Counted from the stretch's first letter, positions 1-9,127 are shown. The stretch: 64,000 nucleotides of DNA from Pedobacter changchengzhani (GCF_004354365.1 NZ_SJCY01000005.1:62001-126000), one strand, 5' to 3'. Notes: generated from the letters alone by a model not told the origin. Program-made: numbers and translations.

Positions 1-374
1 ATAGCATTAAATATTATTCGGGAACTGCTGTTTATCAAAATACATTTAATGTGAGTGAAAGAAAAACCGATGAGCGTGTTTATCTTAATTTAACTGATGT
101 TAAAGTAATGGCGAAACTAAAAGTTAATGGTGTAGATGTTGGTGGTGTTTGGACAGCGCCATGGCGTGTCGATATTACAAACGCAGTTAAAAAAGGGAAG
201 AATACCGTAGAAATTTCGGTTGTTAATACATGGGTAAACAGATTAATCGGTGATAGTAAGTTGCCAGAAGCTGAAAGAAAAACATGGACAAGTTATCCAT
301 TATACAGTCCTGATAGTCCGCTACAGCCTGCAGGTTTAACGGGGCCTGTTACCGTTACAACAATAAAATATTAA
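1..374 (+). CDS. C-terminal end of a GH106-type alpha-L-rhamnosidase (5' truncated)
   Basis: The reading frame is open from base 3, upstream of the GTG at 51, so this is the tail of a longer gene cut by the window edge. The visible part is a sugar-binding jelly-roll: a strand reading [14 protein letters not shown], then [20 protein letters not shown], and the terminal block with [16 protein letters not shown] and [12 protein letters not shown]. That arrangement is typical of the C-terminal galactose-binding-like domain of GH106 rhamnosidases of Bacteroidota. The catalytic domain is outside the window, so family assignment rests on the tail only; another GH2-like glycosidase is possible. It lies 1 base before the GH78-like gene, which indicates one operon. 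Confidence 0.65.
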   Translation, partial: SIKYYSGTAVYQNTFNVSERKTDERVYLNLTDVKVMAKLKVNGVDVGGVWTAPWRVDITNAVKKGKNTVEISVVNTWVNRLIGDSKLPEAERKTWTSYPLYSPDSPLQPAGLTGPVTVTTIKY

Positions 375-375
375 A

Positions 376-2148
376 ATGATGAGATTAAAAAAGCAATTAA
401 TTATAGTTTCTGCTTTAATGCTAACGCAAAGTGCATTTGTTTCAGCTCAAGCTGTTTTGCCTCCGGTTTTTAAAGCGGGCGATTATCATACCGAAAAAGA
501 TAACCGTGCTAAAGTTTACCTTACGCCTACGCGTATCGTTTGGCAATCAGATGAGAGTGGAAAGTATGTAAACAATGCGAAGAGACTTTTGCAAGCAGGT
601 AACGGACAAGCAGAATTGGTAAATAAAGATTTAGTTGTTTTAAAAAACGATAAAGATCATAAAGCTAGTTTTTTATTAGATTTTGGCAAAGAAATACACG
701 GTGGCTTACAGTTGGTTACTGGCATGATGAAAAAAAATGCACCAGTAAAAATACGGGTGCGTTTTGGCGAATCGGTAAGTGAAGCAATGGCTGAAATTGA
801 TACTTTAAAAGGTGCTACCAACGACCATGCGATAAGAGATTTTACGCTAAATGTGCCTTGGTTGGGCGAGCTTGAAATTGGAAATACAGGTTATAGGTTT
901 GTACGAATCGATTTGGTTGATGACGATGCCGAACTCCTTTTAAAAGAAGTGCGGGCAATGTTTATTTTTCGCGATATTCCTTATTTAGGGTCTTTTAAAA
1001 GTAGCGATGAAAGGCTAAATAAAATTTGGCTAACCGGTGCCTACACCGTACAATTAAATATGCAACAATACCTTTGGGATGGCCCAAAAAGAGACCGTTT
1101 GGTTTGGGTAGGCGATATGCACCCTGAAGTAATGACCATTAATAATGTTTTCGGCTATAACGATGTGGTACCAAAAAGCTTAAACTTAATAAAAGATGTA
1201 ACGCCTCTACCCGCTTGGATGAACGGAATTAGCTCGTATTCGATGTGGTGGGTGCGTATTCAACGAGAATTGTATCAATACCAAGGCAACCTCACTTACC
1301 TAAAACAGCAAAAGGATTATTTAGTACCGCTGTTAAACTTATTAATGAGCAAAGTTAAAAATGGCAGCGAAGATTTAGATGGCATGCGCTTTATGGATTG
1401 GCCAACTTTTGCGAATAAACCAGCTGTACACGCAGGCTTGCAAGCCATGATGGTGATGACACTTAACGATGGTGCACAATTATGTCGTGTTCTGGGCGAA
1501 ATAAAAACTGCCGAGAAATGCGAAGTAACCGTTGCCGAAATGAGAAAACACATACCTGATGCTGTTGGCAATAAACAGGCGGCATCTTTATTGGCTTTGG
1601 CTAATTTATTGCCTGCAAAACAAGCCGATGAAATTATTTCTGTTGGCGATACCAAAGACTTTTCTACTTTTTATGGCTATTACATGCTCGAAGCAAAAGC
1701 AAAAGCGGGTAACTATCAGGGTGCAATAAATAATATTAGGGATTATTGGGGCGGAATGTTGGATATGGGTGCTACTACTTTTTGGGAAGATTTTGATTTG
1801 AACTGGATGAAAAATGCTGGTAGAATTGATGAATTACTTCCTGAAGGTAAAATAGATATTCACGCCAGCTACGGTGCGTACAGTTACAAAAAACTTCGCC
1901 ATAGCTTATCGCACGGTTGGGCATCTGGGCCAACATCGTGGCTTACCGCACACGTTTTAGGCGTAGAAGTGATGGAGCCAGGCTGTAAAGTTTTAAAAAT
2001 TGTGCCTCACTTGGGCGATTTAAAATTTGTTGAAGGTACTTTTCCAACGCCTTATGGTGTAGTCAAAATTAAACACACCAAACTTGCAAATGGTAAAATA
2101 GAATCAAAAATTGATGCACCAAAAGGCGTAAAAATTATTAGAGGATAA
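376..2148 (+). CDS. GH78-like alpha-L-rhamnosidase, secreted
   Basis: A 590-residue protein with a signal peptide (residues 1-25, ending VSAQ), a beta-sandwich region (about 60-200) and an (alpha/alpha)6 barrel. Residues 234-241 read WDGPKRDR, followed by GDM, the conserved GH78 stretch that carries the general acid Asp. The segment FWEDFD around Glu471 matches the second catalytic carboxylate region. A C-terminal GH78 block (SLSHGWASGPTSWLTAHVLG, then a small beta-sandwich) ends the protein. It is shorter than many GH78 enzymes, which often have extra N-terminal modules. By family it releases terminal alpha-L-rhamnose; the exact linkage cannot be read. It starts with ATGATG one base after the upstream stop and ends 1 base before the next gene. 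Confidence 0.85.
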   Translation: MMRLKKQLIIVSALMLTQSAFVSAQAVLPPVFKAGDYHTEKDNRAKVYLTPTRIVWQSDESGKYVNNAKRLLQAGNGQAELVNKDLVVLKNDKDHKASFLLDFGKEIHGGLQLVTGMMKKNAPVKIRVRFGESVSEAMAEIDTLKGATNDHAIRDFTLNVPWLGELEIGNTGYRFVRIDLVDDDAELLLKEVRAMFIFRDIPYLGSFKSSDERLNKIWLTGAYTVQLNMQQYLWDGPKRDRLVWVGDMHPEVMTINNVFGYNDVVPKSLNLIKDVTPLPAWMNGISSYSMWWVRIQRELYQYQGNLTYLKQQKDYLVPLLNLLMSKVKNGSEDLDGMRFMDWPTFANKPAVHAGLQAMMVMTLNDGAQLCRVLGEIKTAEKCEVTVAEMRKHIPDAVGNKQAASLLALANLLPAKQADEIISVGDTKDFSTFYGYYMLEAKAKAGNYQGAINNIRDYWGGMLDMGATTFWEDFDLNWMKNAGRIDELLPEGKIDIHASYGAYSYKKLRHSLSHGWASGPTSWLTAHVLGVEVMEPGCKVLKIVPHLGDLKFVEGTFPTPYGVVKIKHTKLANGKIESKIDAPKGVKIIRG

Positions 2149-2149
2149 A

Positions 2150-3964
2150 ATGAAAAGATTTTTGAGCGTATTTTTTTTGCTATTTGCTTGTTCAATACAT
2201 TTACCGGTAAAATTATACGCTCAACAAACCTCTAAAAATATTATTTCATCGTCTGCTGCGGATACATGGATAGCGACCGACCAACTTGGCAGAACAACGC
2301 CAACTGGCAACGGAGTTAAAAAAGACAAATATGTAGGCATATTTTATTTCGTTTGGCAGGGCGCGCACGGTTACGATTTTGCAGGAAAAGGTTTACGGAA
2401 AGATGAAGGCGTAATTCAAAAATCGGGGCAGGATAGCATTAGTCCGTACGATATTAGCAAAATGTTGAAAGAAAACCCAACTAATCCTCAATATGGGCCA
2501 ATCAACAGTTTTCATTATTGGGGCGAACCTTACTTTGGATATTATCTTCCAGATGATGAATGGATTATTAGAAAACATGCTCAAATGCTATCCGATGCTG
2601 GTGTAGATGTGATTATTATTGATGTTACAAATTCGTTTATCTACCTCCCACAGGTTACAAAAATAGCAACTATTTACAATAAAATGAGGGATGAAGGACT
2701 ATCAACACCAAATATTGCTTTTATCGTTAACAGTAATCCACAAAAAACCGTAGAGCGGTTGTATAATAATATTTATGCCAAGGGCTTATTTAAAAACCTT
2801 TGGTTTTATTGGAAAGGTAAGCCTTTAATACTCGCACCGCCCGATAAGCAAACCCCAGAAATTAGAAGTTTTTTTAACATCCGCCAATCTTGGGCTTGGA
2901 GTAAAGGGCAAAAATGGTTTGGCGATGGGCAAGATAAGTGGACTTGGCTGGATCATACGCCACAAGCTTACGGTTGGCATGAAAATAAAGATAAGCCAGA
3001 AGAGATTAGTGTGAGCGTTGCAGAGCATCCTACAGCAAATATTGGGCGGAGTTTTAATAATGGTAAAGAGCCAGAAATTAAGCAGCCAGCCTTGGGCTTA
3101 CATTTTGCCGAACAATGGAAACGTGCTTTAGAAGTTGACCCCGAATTTATTTTTGTTACCGGTTGGAATGAGTGGGTTGCCATGCGTTTTGACAACGGAA
3201 ATGCTAAAACTTTTTTAGGAAAGCCAATAAAAAAAGGAGATACTTATTTTGTTGACTTATACAGCGATGAATACAGCAGAGATATCGAACCGATGATGGG
3301 TGGATTTGGAGACAACTATTATTATCAATTGGTTGATAACATCCGAAAATTTAAGGGAACTAGTGCAATTCCAATTTATAATCAGGTTGATGAAATTACT
3401 ATCGATGGAGATTTTAAAGATTGGGATAAAGTTACAGCCACTTTCTATGATGATTTGGGAGATACCATTCATCGTAAACATCCAGGTTTTGGCCGAATTG
3501 AGGAGTATGTAAACAATACGGGTAGAAATGATATTGTATTGGCTAAAGTTGCTACCGATGCGAAATACATCTCATTTTATGTAGAAACGGCACAGCCGAT
3601 TAAGGGTTATCGCACTCAAAATTGGATGAATTTATTTATTAGTGTTGATGGTAAGAATATGCCCAATTGGGAAGGCTATCAATATTTAGTAAATGGAAAA
3701 CCGATTAATGATCGCTTAACTACAATGGCTAAAAGCTTGGGTGGTTGGAAATGGGGGGATTTAGAAAACGTATCCTTCAATTTTTCGGGTAATAAAATGG
3801 AAATAAAAATCCCTAGAAGCGCCTTAAACATTACTTCAAATAATTTTACTTTAGATTTTAAGTGGGCAGATAATGTGCCTGCAGAGAATGGTGCAATCAA
3901 CTTTTTAGATAAAGGTGATGCTGCGCCAAATGCCCGATTCAATTATCGTTATATTCATCAATAA
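2150..3964 (+). CDS. GH99/GH71-like TIM-barrel protein with CBM9-like C-terminal domain
   Basis: A 604-residue secreted protein with a signal peptide ending KLYAQ near residue 25. Residues about 60-400 resemble the GH99/GH71-like barrel family: YVGIFYFVWQG, a strand DAGVDVIIIDVTNS, a strand NLWFYWKGKPLIL and the diagnostic FVTGWNEW near residue 344. From about residue 420 the sequence ITIDGDFKDWDKV opens a CBM9-like beta-sandwich reaching the C-terminus, a module usually binding sugar chain ends. No precise substrate can be assigned. Its place between rhamnosidase and glucuronidase genes suggests attack on a rhamnose- and uronate-containing glycan. It is coupled to its neighbours with a spacing of 1 base upstream. 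Confidence 0.7.
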   Translation: MKRFLSVFFLLFACSIHLPVKLYAQQTSKNIISSSAADTWIATDQLGRTTPTGNGVKKDKYVGIFYFVWQGAHGYDFAGKGLRKDEGVIQKSGQDSISPYDISKMLKENPTNPQYGPINSFHYWGEPYFGYYLPDDEWIIRKHAQMLSDAGVDVIIIDVTNSFIYLPQVTKIATIYNKMRDEGLSTPNIAFIVNSNPQKTVERLYNNIYAKGLFKNLWFYWKGKPLILAPPDKQTPEIRSFFNIRQSWAWSKGQKWFGDGQDKWTWLDHTPQAYGWHENKDKPEEISVSVAEHPTANIGRSFNNGKEPEIKQPALGLHFAEQWKRALEVDPEFIFVTGWNEWVAMRFDNGNAKTFLGKPIKKGDTYFVDLYSDEYSRDIEPMMGGFGDNYYYQLVDNIRKFKGTSAIPIYNQVDEITIDGDFKDWDKVTATFYDDLGDTIHRKHPGFGRIEEYVNNTGRNDIVLAKVATDAKYISFYVETAQPIKGYRTQNWMNLFISVDGKNMPNWEGYQYLVNGKPINDRLTTMAKSLGGWKWGDLENVSFNFSGNKMEIKIPRSALNITSNNFTLDFKWADNVPAENGAINFLDKGDAAPNARFNYRYIHQ

Positions 3965-3992
3965 GTTAAAAACCATTAATTTTTATAAAGAA

Positions 3993-5324
3993 ATGCATTT
4001 AAAAATATCGAAAAATTTATTGGCTATCGCCTTAATTTTATGTGGTTTAACCAGTGCAAATGCCCAATTAAAAGGCATTAATGGCGCTAAAATTATCCCT
4101 GCCGGCAATGCATGGGCAAAAAACTCGGTAAACACCGTAATTTTTAGAAGAAATTCTCTAGTAACTTTTAAAGAAACCCAATACATTGCTTATTACGATG
4201 AAAATAAGAATGTGGTTTTAGGTAAAAGAAACATCCATGATAAAAATTGGGAACTCAAAGTTACGCCATATAAAGGCGATGCAACTGATGCGCACAAATC
4301 CATTAGCATTATGGTTGATGGAGATGGCTATTTACACATGTCGTGGGGGTTACACGGTGGGCCATTTAATTACTGTAAAAGTGTAAGTCCGGGATCGTTG
4401 GAGCTTACACCGAAAATGAGCATGACAGGGTTTAAAGAAAAAAGCGTTACCTACCCAGAATTTTACCGTTTAGCAAATGGAAATTTGTTGTTTTTGTATA
4501 GAGATGGAGGCTCTGGTAACGGCAGTTTAATGTTAAACAGTTACGATCTTAAAACGAAAAAATGGTCAACAATTCAGGATGGGTGGATCAATGGGGAAGG
4601 CGCTCGGAGTCCGTATTGGCAAATGGTTATAGACCATAAAGGCGCAATTCAAATTTCGTGGGTGTGGAGAGAATCTGGCGATGTAGCAACCAACCACGAT
4701 ATGTGCTATGCAAAATCGGAAGATGAAGGCGTAACGTGGAAAAAAAGTACCGGAGAAAACTATAAATTGCCAATTACGGCAGCAACTGCTGAATATGCTT
4801 TAATTATCCCTCAAAAATCTGATTTAATAAATTCTACAGCAATTGCCGTTGATGAAAATAATAGCCCCTACACGGTAAGTTATTGGAAAAACAAAGATGA
4901 TAGCATTCCACAGTATCGATTAATTTATAAAAAGGACAACGAGTGGAAAACACAGCAAATTTCGCAAAGAAAAATGCCTTTTAGTTTATCTGGTGGTGGT
5001 ACAAAGCGGATTCCAATTTCAAGACCGCTGTTAATTGTAACTGAAAAGAATAATAAAAAACAAGTATATGTGTTTTTTAGAGATGAAGAGCGAGGCAATA
5101 AAGTGAGTGTAGCTTACAGTAAGGATGTTGATAGCGGAAAATGGAAATTTGAAAATTTGACCTGCACATCAGTAGGTTTATGGGAGCCAACTTACGATAC
5201 AGAGTTGTGGAAAGACAAAAAAATACTAAATTTATTTGTAGAAAACGTAGAGCAGGGCGATGGCGAAACTACCAAAGAGCTAACGGGGCAAAAAGCCGCG
5301 GTTTTGGAATGGAAAATTAAATAA
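3993..5324 (+). CDS. BNR-4 seven-bladed beta-propeller glycan-cleaving enzyme (GH145/PL24-PL25-PL42 type)
   Basis: The start at 3993 is chosen because it gives a clean signal peptide (MHLKISKNLLAIALILCGL, ending ANAQ). An earlier in-frame ATG at 3915 would lie inside the previous gene. The 443-residue product carries the BNR_4 signature: DAHKSISIMVDGDGYLHMSW with His101 and His115, then repeated propeller strands with YAKSEDEGVTW. Known members with this fold are the GH145 alpha-L-rhamnosidase, which cleaves Rha-alpha-1,4-GlcA in gum arabic and arabinogalactan proteins, and ulvan or Rha-GlcA lyases. The neighbouring glucuronidase and rhamnosidases make Rha-GlcA the likely target. Hydrolase and lyase cannot be told apart from sequence alone here. 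Confidence 0.75.
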   Translation: MHLKISKNLLAIALILCGLTSANAQLKGINGAKIIPAGNAWAKNSVNTVIFRRNSLVTFKETQYIAYYDENKNVVLGKRNIHDKNWELKVTPYKGDATDAHKSISIMVDGDGYLHMSWGLHGGPFNYCKSVSPGSLELTPKMSMTGFKEKSVTYPEFYRLANGNLLFLYRDGGSGNGSLMLNSYDLKTKKWSTIQDGWINGEGARSPYWQMVIDHKGAIQISWVWRESGDVATNHDMCYAKSEDEGVTWKKSTGENYKLPITAATAEYALIIPQKSDLINSTAIAVDENNSPYTVSYWKNKDDSIPQYRLIYKKDNEWKTQQISQRKMPFSLSGGGTKRIPISRPLLIVTEKNNKKQVYVFFRDEERGNKVSVAYSKDVDSGKWKFENLTCTSVGLWEPTYDTELWKDKKILNLFVENVEQGDGETTKELTGQKAAVLEWKIK

Positions 5325-5325
5325 T

Positions 5326-6585
5326 ATGTTTAGAAGGAAATTTTTATCGTTTATGCCCGTAACATTGGCCACGAGTTTATTGTTGCCAAAGCATTTAATG
5401 GCGGGCGGAGCCGATGATAAAATGCAATCTGCTTTGAAATATAATTCTAGAGCATATTGGGTGGCCACGATGGTAAAAATTGCAGATCCTGTTTTAAATA
5501 ATTTATCCCAAGGCACATTGAGGCAGAATATGCCCATTGAATTAAATCCTAATAATAAAGAAGATAGAGCTAAAACAACGCATTTAGAAGCCTTTGGCAG
5601 ATTAATGGCAGGTATTGCACCTTGGTTAAACCTCGGTGCAGATGATACAGAAGAAGGTAAGTTAAGAGCTAAATACATCAAACTTACACACAAATGCCTT
5701 TCAGTTGCAACCGATCCTAAATCGCCCGATTTTATGGTTTTTACAGGAGGCAGTTACGACCAAGCTTTGGTTGACACAGCTTTTTTAGCACATGGTTTAC
5801 TAAGAGGACGCAAACAATTATGGGATCCTTTGGCAAACGAAGTGAAGCAAAATATCATCACAGCGCTGAAATCTGCCAAAAAGATTATGCCCGGATATAA
5901 CAATTGGTTGCTTTTTATGGCAATGGTTGAGGCTTTTTTAGTAGAAGTTGGCGCCGATGGCGATTTGATAAGAATCGATCTTGCCGTAAAAAAGCATATA
6001 GAATGGTATAAAGGTGATGGAATTTACGGCGACGGCGAGAATTTTCATTTCGATTATTACAATAGTTTTGTAATTCATCCCATGCTTTTGCAGGTGGTAG
6101 AAATATTGGTGAAGCATAAGGTACAAAATGATGCGTTTTACAAGCTAATTTTAAGTAGGGCTGTAAGATATGCTGCAATAGAAGAACGTTTAATTTCGCC
6201 CGAAGGAACTTTCCCTGCAATTGGCCGATCATTAACTTACCGTTTCGGTGCTATGCAATGTTTAAGCATGGTGGCGTTAATGAAACAACTGCCTGAAATG
6301 ATTAAACCTGCCCAAGTAAGAAGTGCATTATCATTGGTAATTTCGAATATGATAGAGCCAACAGGTACATTTGATAAAAATGGTTGGTTGCAGATTGGTT
6401 TCGCGGGCCATCAGCCAGATATGGCCGAAAATTATATTTCAACAGGAAGTTTATATTTATGTAGCGTAGGTTTACTACCATTAGGCCTGCCAGAAACTGA
6501 TTCCTTTTGGGTAGATGCACCTGCCGATTGGACTTCGAAAAAAGCTTGGTCGGGTGTTAATATCCCTACCGATCATTCTATTTAA
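5326..6585 (+). CDS. DUF2264 / GH154 family protein (beta-glucuronidase type)
   Basis: A 419-residue protein of the DUF2264 family, now GH154, whose characterised member is a Bacteroides beta-glucuronidase acting on arabinogalactan side chains. Hallmarks are an (alpha/alpha)-barrel with TTHLEAFGRLMAGIAPWL, NWLLFMAMVEAFL, YKGDGIYGDGENFHFDYYNS and RYAAIEERLISPEGTFPAIGRS. The N-terminus MFRRKFLSFMPVTLATSLLL has a twin-arginine-like start, unlike the Sec signals of its neighbours, so Tat export is possible but unproved. It begins 1 base after the stop of the propeller gene and is the last gene of the cluster; a 160-bp gap follows. Confidence 0.8.
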   Translation: MFRRKFLSFMPVTLATSLLLPKHLMAGGADDKMQSALKYNSRAYWVATMVKIADPVLNNLSQGTLRQNMPIELNPNNKEDRAKTTHLEAFGRLMAGIAPWLNLGADDTEEGKLRAKYIKLTHKCLSVATDPKSPDFMVFTGGSYDQALVDTAFLAHGLLRGRKQLWDPLANEVKQNIITALKSAKKIMPGYNNWLLFMAMVEAFLVEVGADGDLIRIDLAVKKHIEWYKGDGIYGDGENFHFDYYNSFVIHPMLLQVVEILVKHKVQNDAFYKLILSRAVRYAAIEERLISPEGTFPAIGRSLTYRFGAMQCLSMVALMKQLPEMIKPAQVRSALSLVISNMIEPTGTFDKNGWLQIGFAGHQPDMAENYISTGSLYLCSVGLLPLGLPETDSFWVDAPADWTSKKAWSGVNIPTDHSI

Positions 6586-6613
6586 GCTACCAGCAAACTT
6601 TGCAATTGTAGCT
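6585..6613 (+). terminator. Candidate hairpin at the end of the Rha-GlcA cluster
   Basis: A two-part stem lies directly at the GH154 stop codon: AGCTAC pairs with GTAGCT, and inside it GCAAA pairs with TTTGC around a single C. Only a weak T-rich stretch follows, so this is a tentative terminator. Confidence 0.3.
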
Positions 6614-6746
6614 GCTTAACTAGTTTTCAATTATTTTTTGAAACTCATAAAGCCAATGTTTCGAAACAATTTGTTTCAATCTTCTATTTCTTATAAACCA
6701 AGTAACTTATATTTGGTTATAATCGATGCTATAAACGATACAAATA

Positions 6747-8171
6747 ATGAAAATACTGCTAACGGGATCAACAGGGTATATTGCACAACGTTTATTGGTT
6801 GTTTTGCTCGAGCAAAAACATCAAATCATTTGTTGTGTAAGGGATAAAACCCGTTTCGATAAAACTAAATATGCAGGTTTTGATTTAGAAGTTATAGAAG
6901 TTGATTTTTTAAATAAAGAAAGCTTAAAAATTATCCCAAGTGATATAGATGTAGCCTATTATTTAATGCATTCTATGTCATCTTCCGAACAGGATTTTTT
7001 AGAAGCTGAAATTTCGACTGCCGATAACTTCAAAAATATTATAGAGCAAACCACCACCAAGCAGGTTATATTTTTAAGTGGAATTGTAAACAGCGAAAAT
7101 CTATCTAAGCATTTACAATCGCGCTCCAATGTAGAAAATCGCTTAAAATCTGATAAATATGCGTTAACAACCCTGCGAGCCGGAATTATCGTAGGCTCTG
7201 GAAGCGCCAGTTTCGAAATTATTAGAGATATAGTTGAAAAATTGCCCGTTATGGTTGCGCCAAAATGGTTAAACACTAAATGCCAACCCATTGGGATAAG
7301 GGATGTACTCAGCTTCTTAAACGGCGTGCTTTTAAAAGAATTCACCTACAATAAAGCTTTCGATATTGGCGGGCCCGAAGTACTTAGTTATAAGGAAATG
7401 TTGTTGCGCTTTGCAAAAGTTCGTGGGTTAAAAAGATGGATTTTGATTGTACCAGTTATGACTCCAAAATTATCGTCATATTGGCTGTATTTTGTTACCT
7501 CAACATCTTTTACCTTAGCTAGTAATTTGGTTGAAAGTATGAAAATTGATGTAATTGCCGAGCCAAATAATTTGCAGGAAAAACTTGGTATTACGCCCAT
7601 GGATTATGAACAAGCAATTAAATTAGCTTTTGGAAAAATCGAACAAAATCAGGTTATTTCGAGCTGGCGCGATGCCATGAATACGAGTGCATACCCCGAT
7701 CACTTTACCAAATTAATTGAGGTGCCACAAGAAGGTTGTTTTAAAGATAAAAGATCAATGCAGGTAGAGAATCCAGAACGGGTTTTAAATAATATTTGGT
7801 CTATTGGTGGCGACACAGGTTGGTATTATGCCGATTGGTTATGGTCTATAAGAGGCTTGCTTGATAAATTTGTTGGCGGCGTGGGTTTACAACGTGGCCG
7901 AACCAATTCTAATTCGTTACAAACAGGCAGCGTGATCGATTTTTGGAGAGTTATTTTGGCAGATAAAAATGAAGGCCGACTTTTACTGTATGCAGAAATG
8001 AAATTACCAGGAGAAGCTTGGTTAGAATTTAAGGTTGACAAGGATAATGTATTAACGCAAACGGCTACTTTTAGACCATTAGGAATATCTGGCAGGTTAT
8101 ATTGGTATGCAGTTTTGCCTTTTCACGCTTTTATTTTTAATGGAATGATGCGGAATATTGCAAAGAATTAG
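6747..8171 (+). CDS. SDR-family NAD(P)-binding protein with C-terminal DUF2867 domain
   Basis: A 474-residue cytosolic protein. The N-terminus MKILLTGSTGYIAQRLL contains the Rossmann TGxxGxI motif of atypical (NmrA/complex-I-like) short-chain dehydrogenases. The catalytic Tyr-Lys pair of classical SDRs is not evident, so it may bind nucleotide without classical chemistry. From about residue 320 the sequence (YPDHFTKLIEVPQEGCF, later GDTGWYYADWLW and LLLYAEMKLPGEAWLEF) matches DUF2867, a fold often fused to this SDR type. The function is unknown. It stands alone, upstream of the toxin-antitoxin locus; a promoter in the AT-rich 6620-6746 region is likely but no clear boxes were fixed. Confidence 0.8.
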   Translation: MKILLTGSTGYIAQRLLVVLLEQKHQIICCVRDKTRFDKTKYAGFDLEVIEVDFLNKESLKIIPSDIDVAYYLMHSMSSSEQDFLEAEISTADNFKNIIEQTTTKQVIFLSGIVNSENLSKHLQSRSNVENRLKSDKYALTTLRAGIIVGSGSASFEIIRDIVEKLPVMVAPKWLNTKCQPIGIRDVLSFLNGVLLKEFTYNKAFDIGGPEVLSYKEMLLRFAKVRGLKRWILIVPVMTPKLSSYWLYFVTSTSFTLASNLVESMKIDVIAEPNNLQEKLGITPMDYEQAIKLAFGKIEQNQVISSWRDAMNTSAYPDHFTKLIEVPQEGCFKDKRSMQVENPERVLNNIWSIGGDTGWYYADWLWSIRGLLDKFVGGVGLQRGRTNSNSLQTGSVIDFWRVILADKNEGRLLLYAEMKLPGEAWLEFKVDKDNVLTQTATFRPLGISGRLYWYAVLPFHAFIFNGMMRNIAKN

Positions 8172-8265
8172 AGGCATTTTCATCTATACCAAGTTTCTGA
8201 AGTTGAATCTAATTGTGAGCTTAAACTTAAAACGAATTCTCATATTTTTATATGAACGTACAAGA

Positions 8266-8322
8266 GTATCAAATTTTGATACTTATCAAATTTTGATAAG
8301 TTAATTTTATTATTTACTTTTT
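8266..8322 (+). promoter_or_regulatory. Tandem palindromic operators and promoter of the higBA locus
   Basis: Two palindromes share the core TATCAAATTTTGATA: one at 8266-8282 (arms GTATCAAA and TTTGATAC around a central T) and one at 8282-8300 (arms CTTATCAAA and TTTGATAAG). Their centres lie 17 bp apart. The second contains TTTG at 8292-8295, and TACTTTTT at 8315-8322 follows after 19 bp. This fits the Bacteroidota promoter pattern TTTG-N19-TAnnTTTG, with one mismatch in the second box. The overlap of operator and -33 box suggests autorepression by the HigA-type antitoxin. Confidence 0.6.
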
Positions 8323-8401
8323 TAGCGCATTGGGGATACACTAATTATACATCCTTTAAACTCTAATTATGAATAAGACAAAGATACTAATTATTTAGGC
8401 T

Positions 8402-8708
8402 ATGAAGATTAGGATTGTTGACGAGTATCTAGTTTTACTTGCGGAGAACAAAAATACTGGGGAAAAAAAAGTATCCAGAAGAAGTTGAGATTGGGTTCAG
8501 AAAGAGGATAGCTCAGATTAAGTATGCCAATGGTTCTACCGATTTAAGACAAATTAAATCTTTACATTTTGAAAAACTTAGAGAAAAAAGATACTTGGGA
8601 AAATATTTTATTAGAATAAATAAGGCATATAGAATCATATTTATAATAGCAAAGGAAGAGCGCCTAGAGGTAATGCAAATTGAAGAAATCAACAACCATT
8701 ACAGTTAA
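8402..8708 (+). pseudogene. higB: HigB-type toxin (RelE/ParE-like), frameshifted in an A8 run
   Basis: Reading from the ATG at 8402 gives MKIRIVDEYLVLLAENKNTG, the expected HigB N-terminus, and then a premature TGA at 8486-8488. The rest (YPEEVEIGFRKRIAQIKYAN, then SLHFEKLREKRYLGKYFIRI and AYRIIFIIAKEERLEVMQIE) continues to the stop at 8708 in the +1 frame. The switch occurs at the eight A residues at 8463-8470. Removing one A yields an uninterrupted 101-residue protein, the normal family length. HigB toxins are ribosome-dependent mRNA interferases. It may be a true mutation, a slippage site or a sequencing error. The TTG at 8439 is not a credible start because it discards the conserved N-terminus. 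Confidence 0.8.
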
Positions 8709-8755
8709 ATTAACGCCCGCTTCGCATTCAGTGTAGCGGTTTAACCAATTTATAA

Positions 8756-9058
8756 ATGAATAATCAAATTTTTAATTTTAAAGGTGTTGAAATTGAGATT
8801 GAAGCCTTTCATCCGGGAGAGTTTTTATTGGAAGAAATCGAAGAAAGAGGAATTTTAAAAAAAGATTTGGCATTCGCTTTAGAAATTCTTCCGAATAACT
8901 TAAGCTTGCTTTTTGCGGGAAAAAGGAATATTTCAGCACAACTTGCACTAAAAATTAGTAAATTTTTGGGGACGAGTGCAGAATATTGGTACGGTATGCA
9001 GACTGCGTATGATTTACAAAAAGCAAGGTTGGAAGAAAAACAGAAAGAATATGCATAA
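8756..9058 (+). CDS. higA: HigA-family antitoxin, XRE-type helix-turn-helix
   Basis: A 100-residue protein matching the HigA addiction-module antidote: FHPGEFLLEEIEERGILKKD near residues 18-37, then a helix-turn-helix (DLAFALEILPNNLSLLFAGK), the ISAQLALKISKFLGTSAEYW block and a short charged tail. It would neutralise HigB and repress the locus through the palindromes at 8266-8300. The order toxin then antitoxin is typical of higBA. It is intact while the toxin frame is broken, the state expected when a toxin gene decays first. It lies 47 bp after the toxin and converges with idi. Confidence 0.85.
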   Translation: MNNQIFNFKGVEIEIEAFHPGEFLLEEIEERGILKKDLAFALEILPNNLSLLFAGKRNISAQLALKISKFLGTSAEYWYGMQTAYDLQKARLEEKQKEYA

Positions 9059-9127
9059 CGGCTGTTACAGTTTTTTTCTACAAACTGGTTCTATGTAATC
9101 AACATTAAAGTCGATAACATTAAACTT

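Noticed and set aside
1317..1655. 112-residue open frame on the - strand inside the GH78-like gene
   Set aside because: Antisense shadow of a well-supported coding region with no protein features.
3915..3992. N-terminal extension of the BNR-4 protein from the ATG at 3915
   Set aside because: It overlaps the preceding gene by 50 bases and would bury the clear signal peptide that starts at 3993.
8439..8708. TTG-started 89-residue toxin as the intact gene product
   Set aside because: It lacks the conserved HigB N-terminus, which is encoded in another frame from the ATG at 8402; a frameshift in the A8 run explains both.
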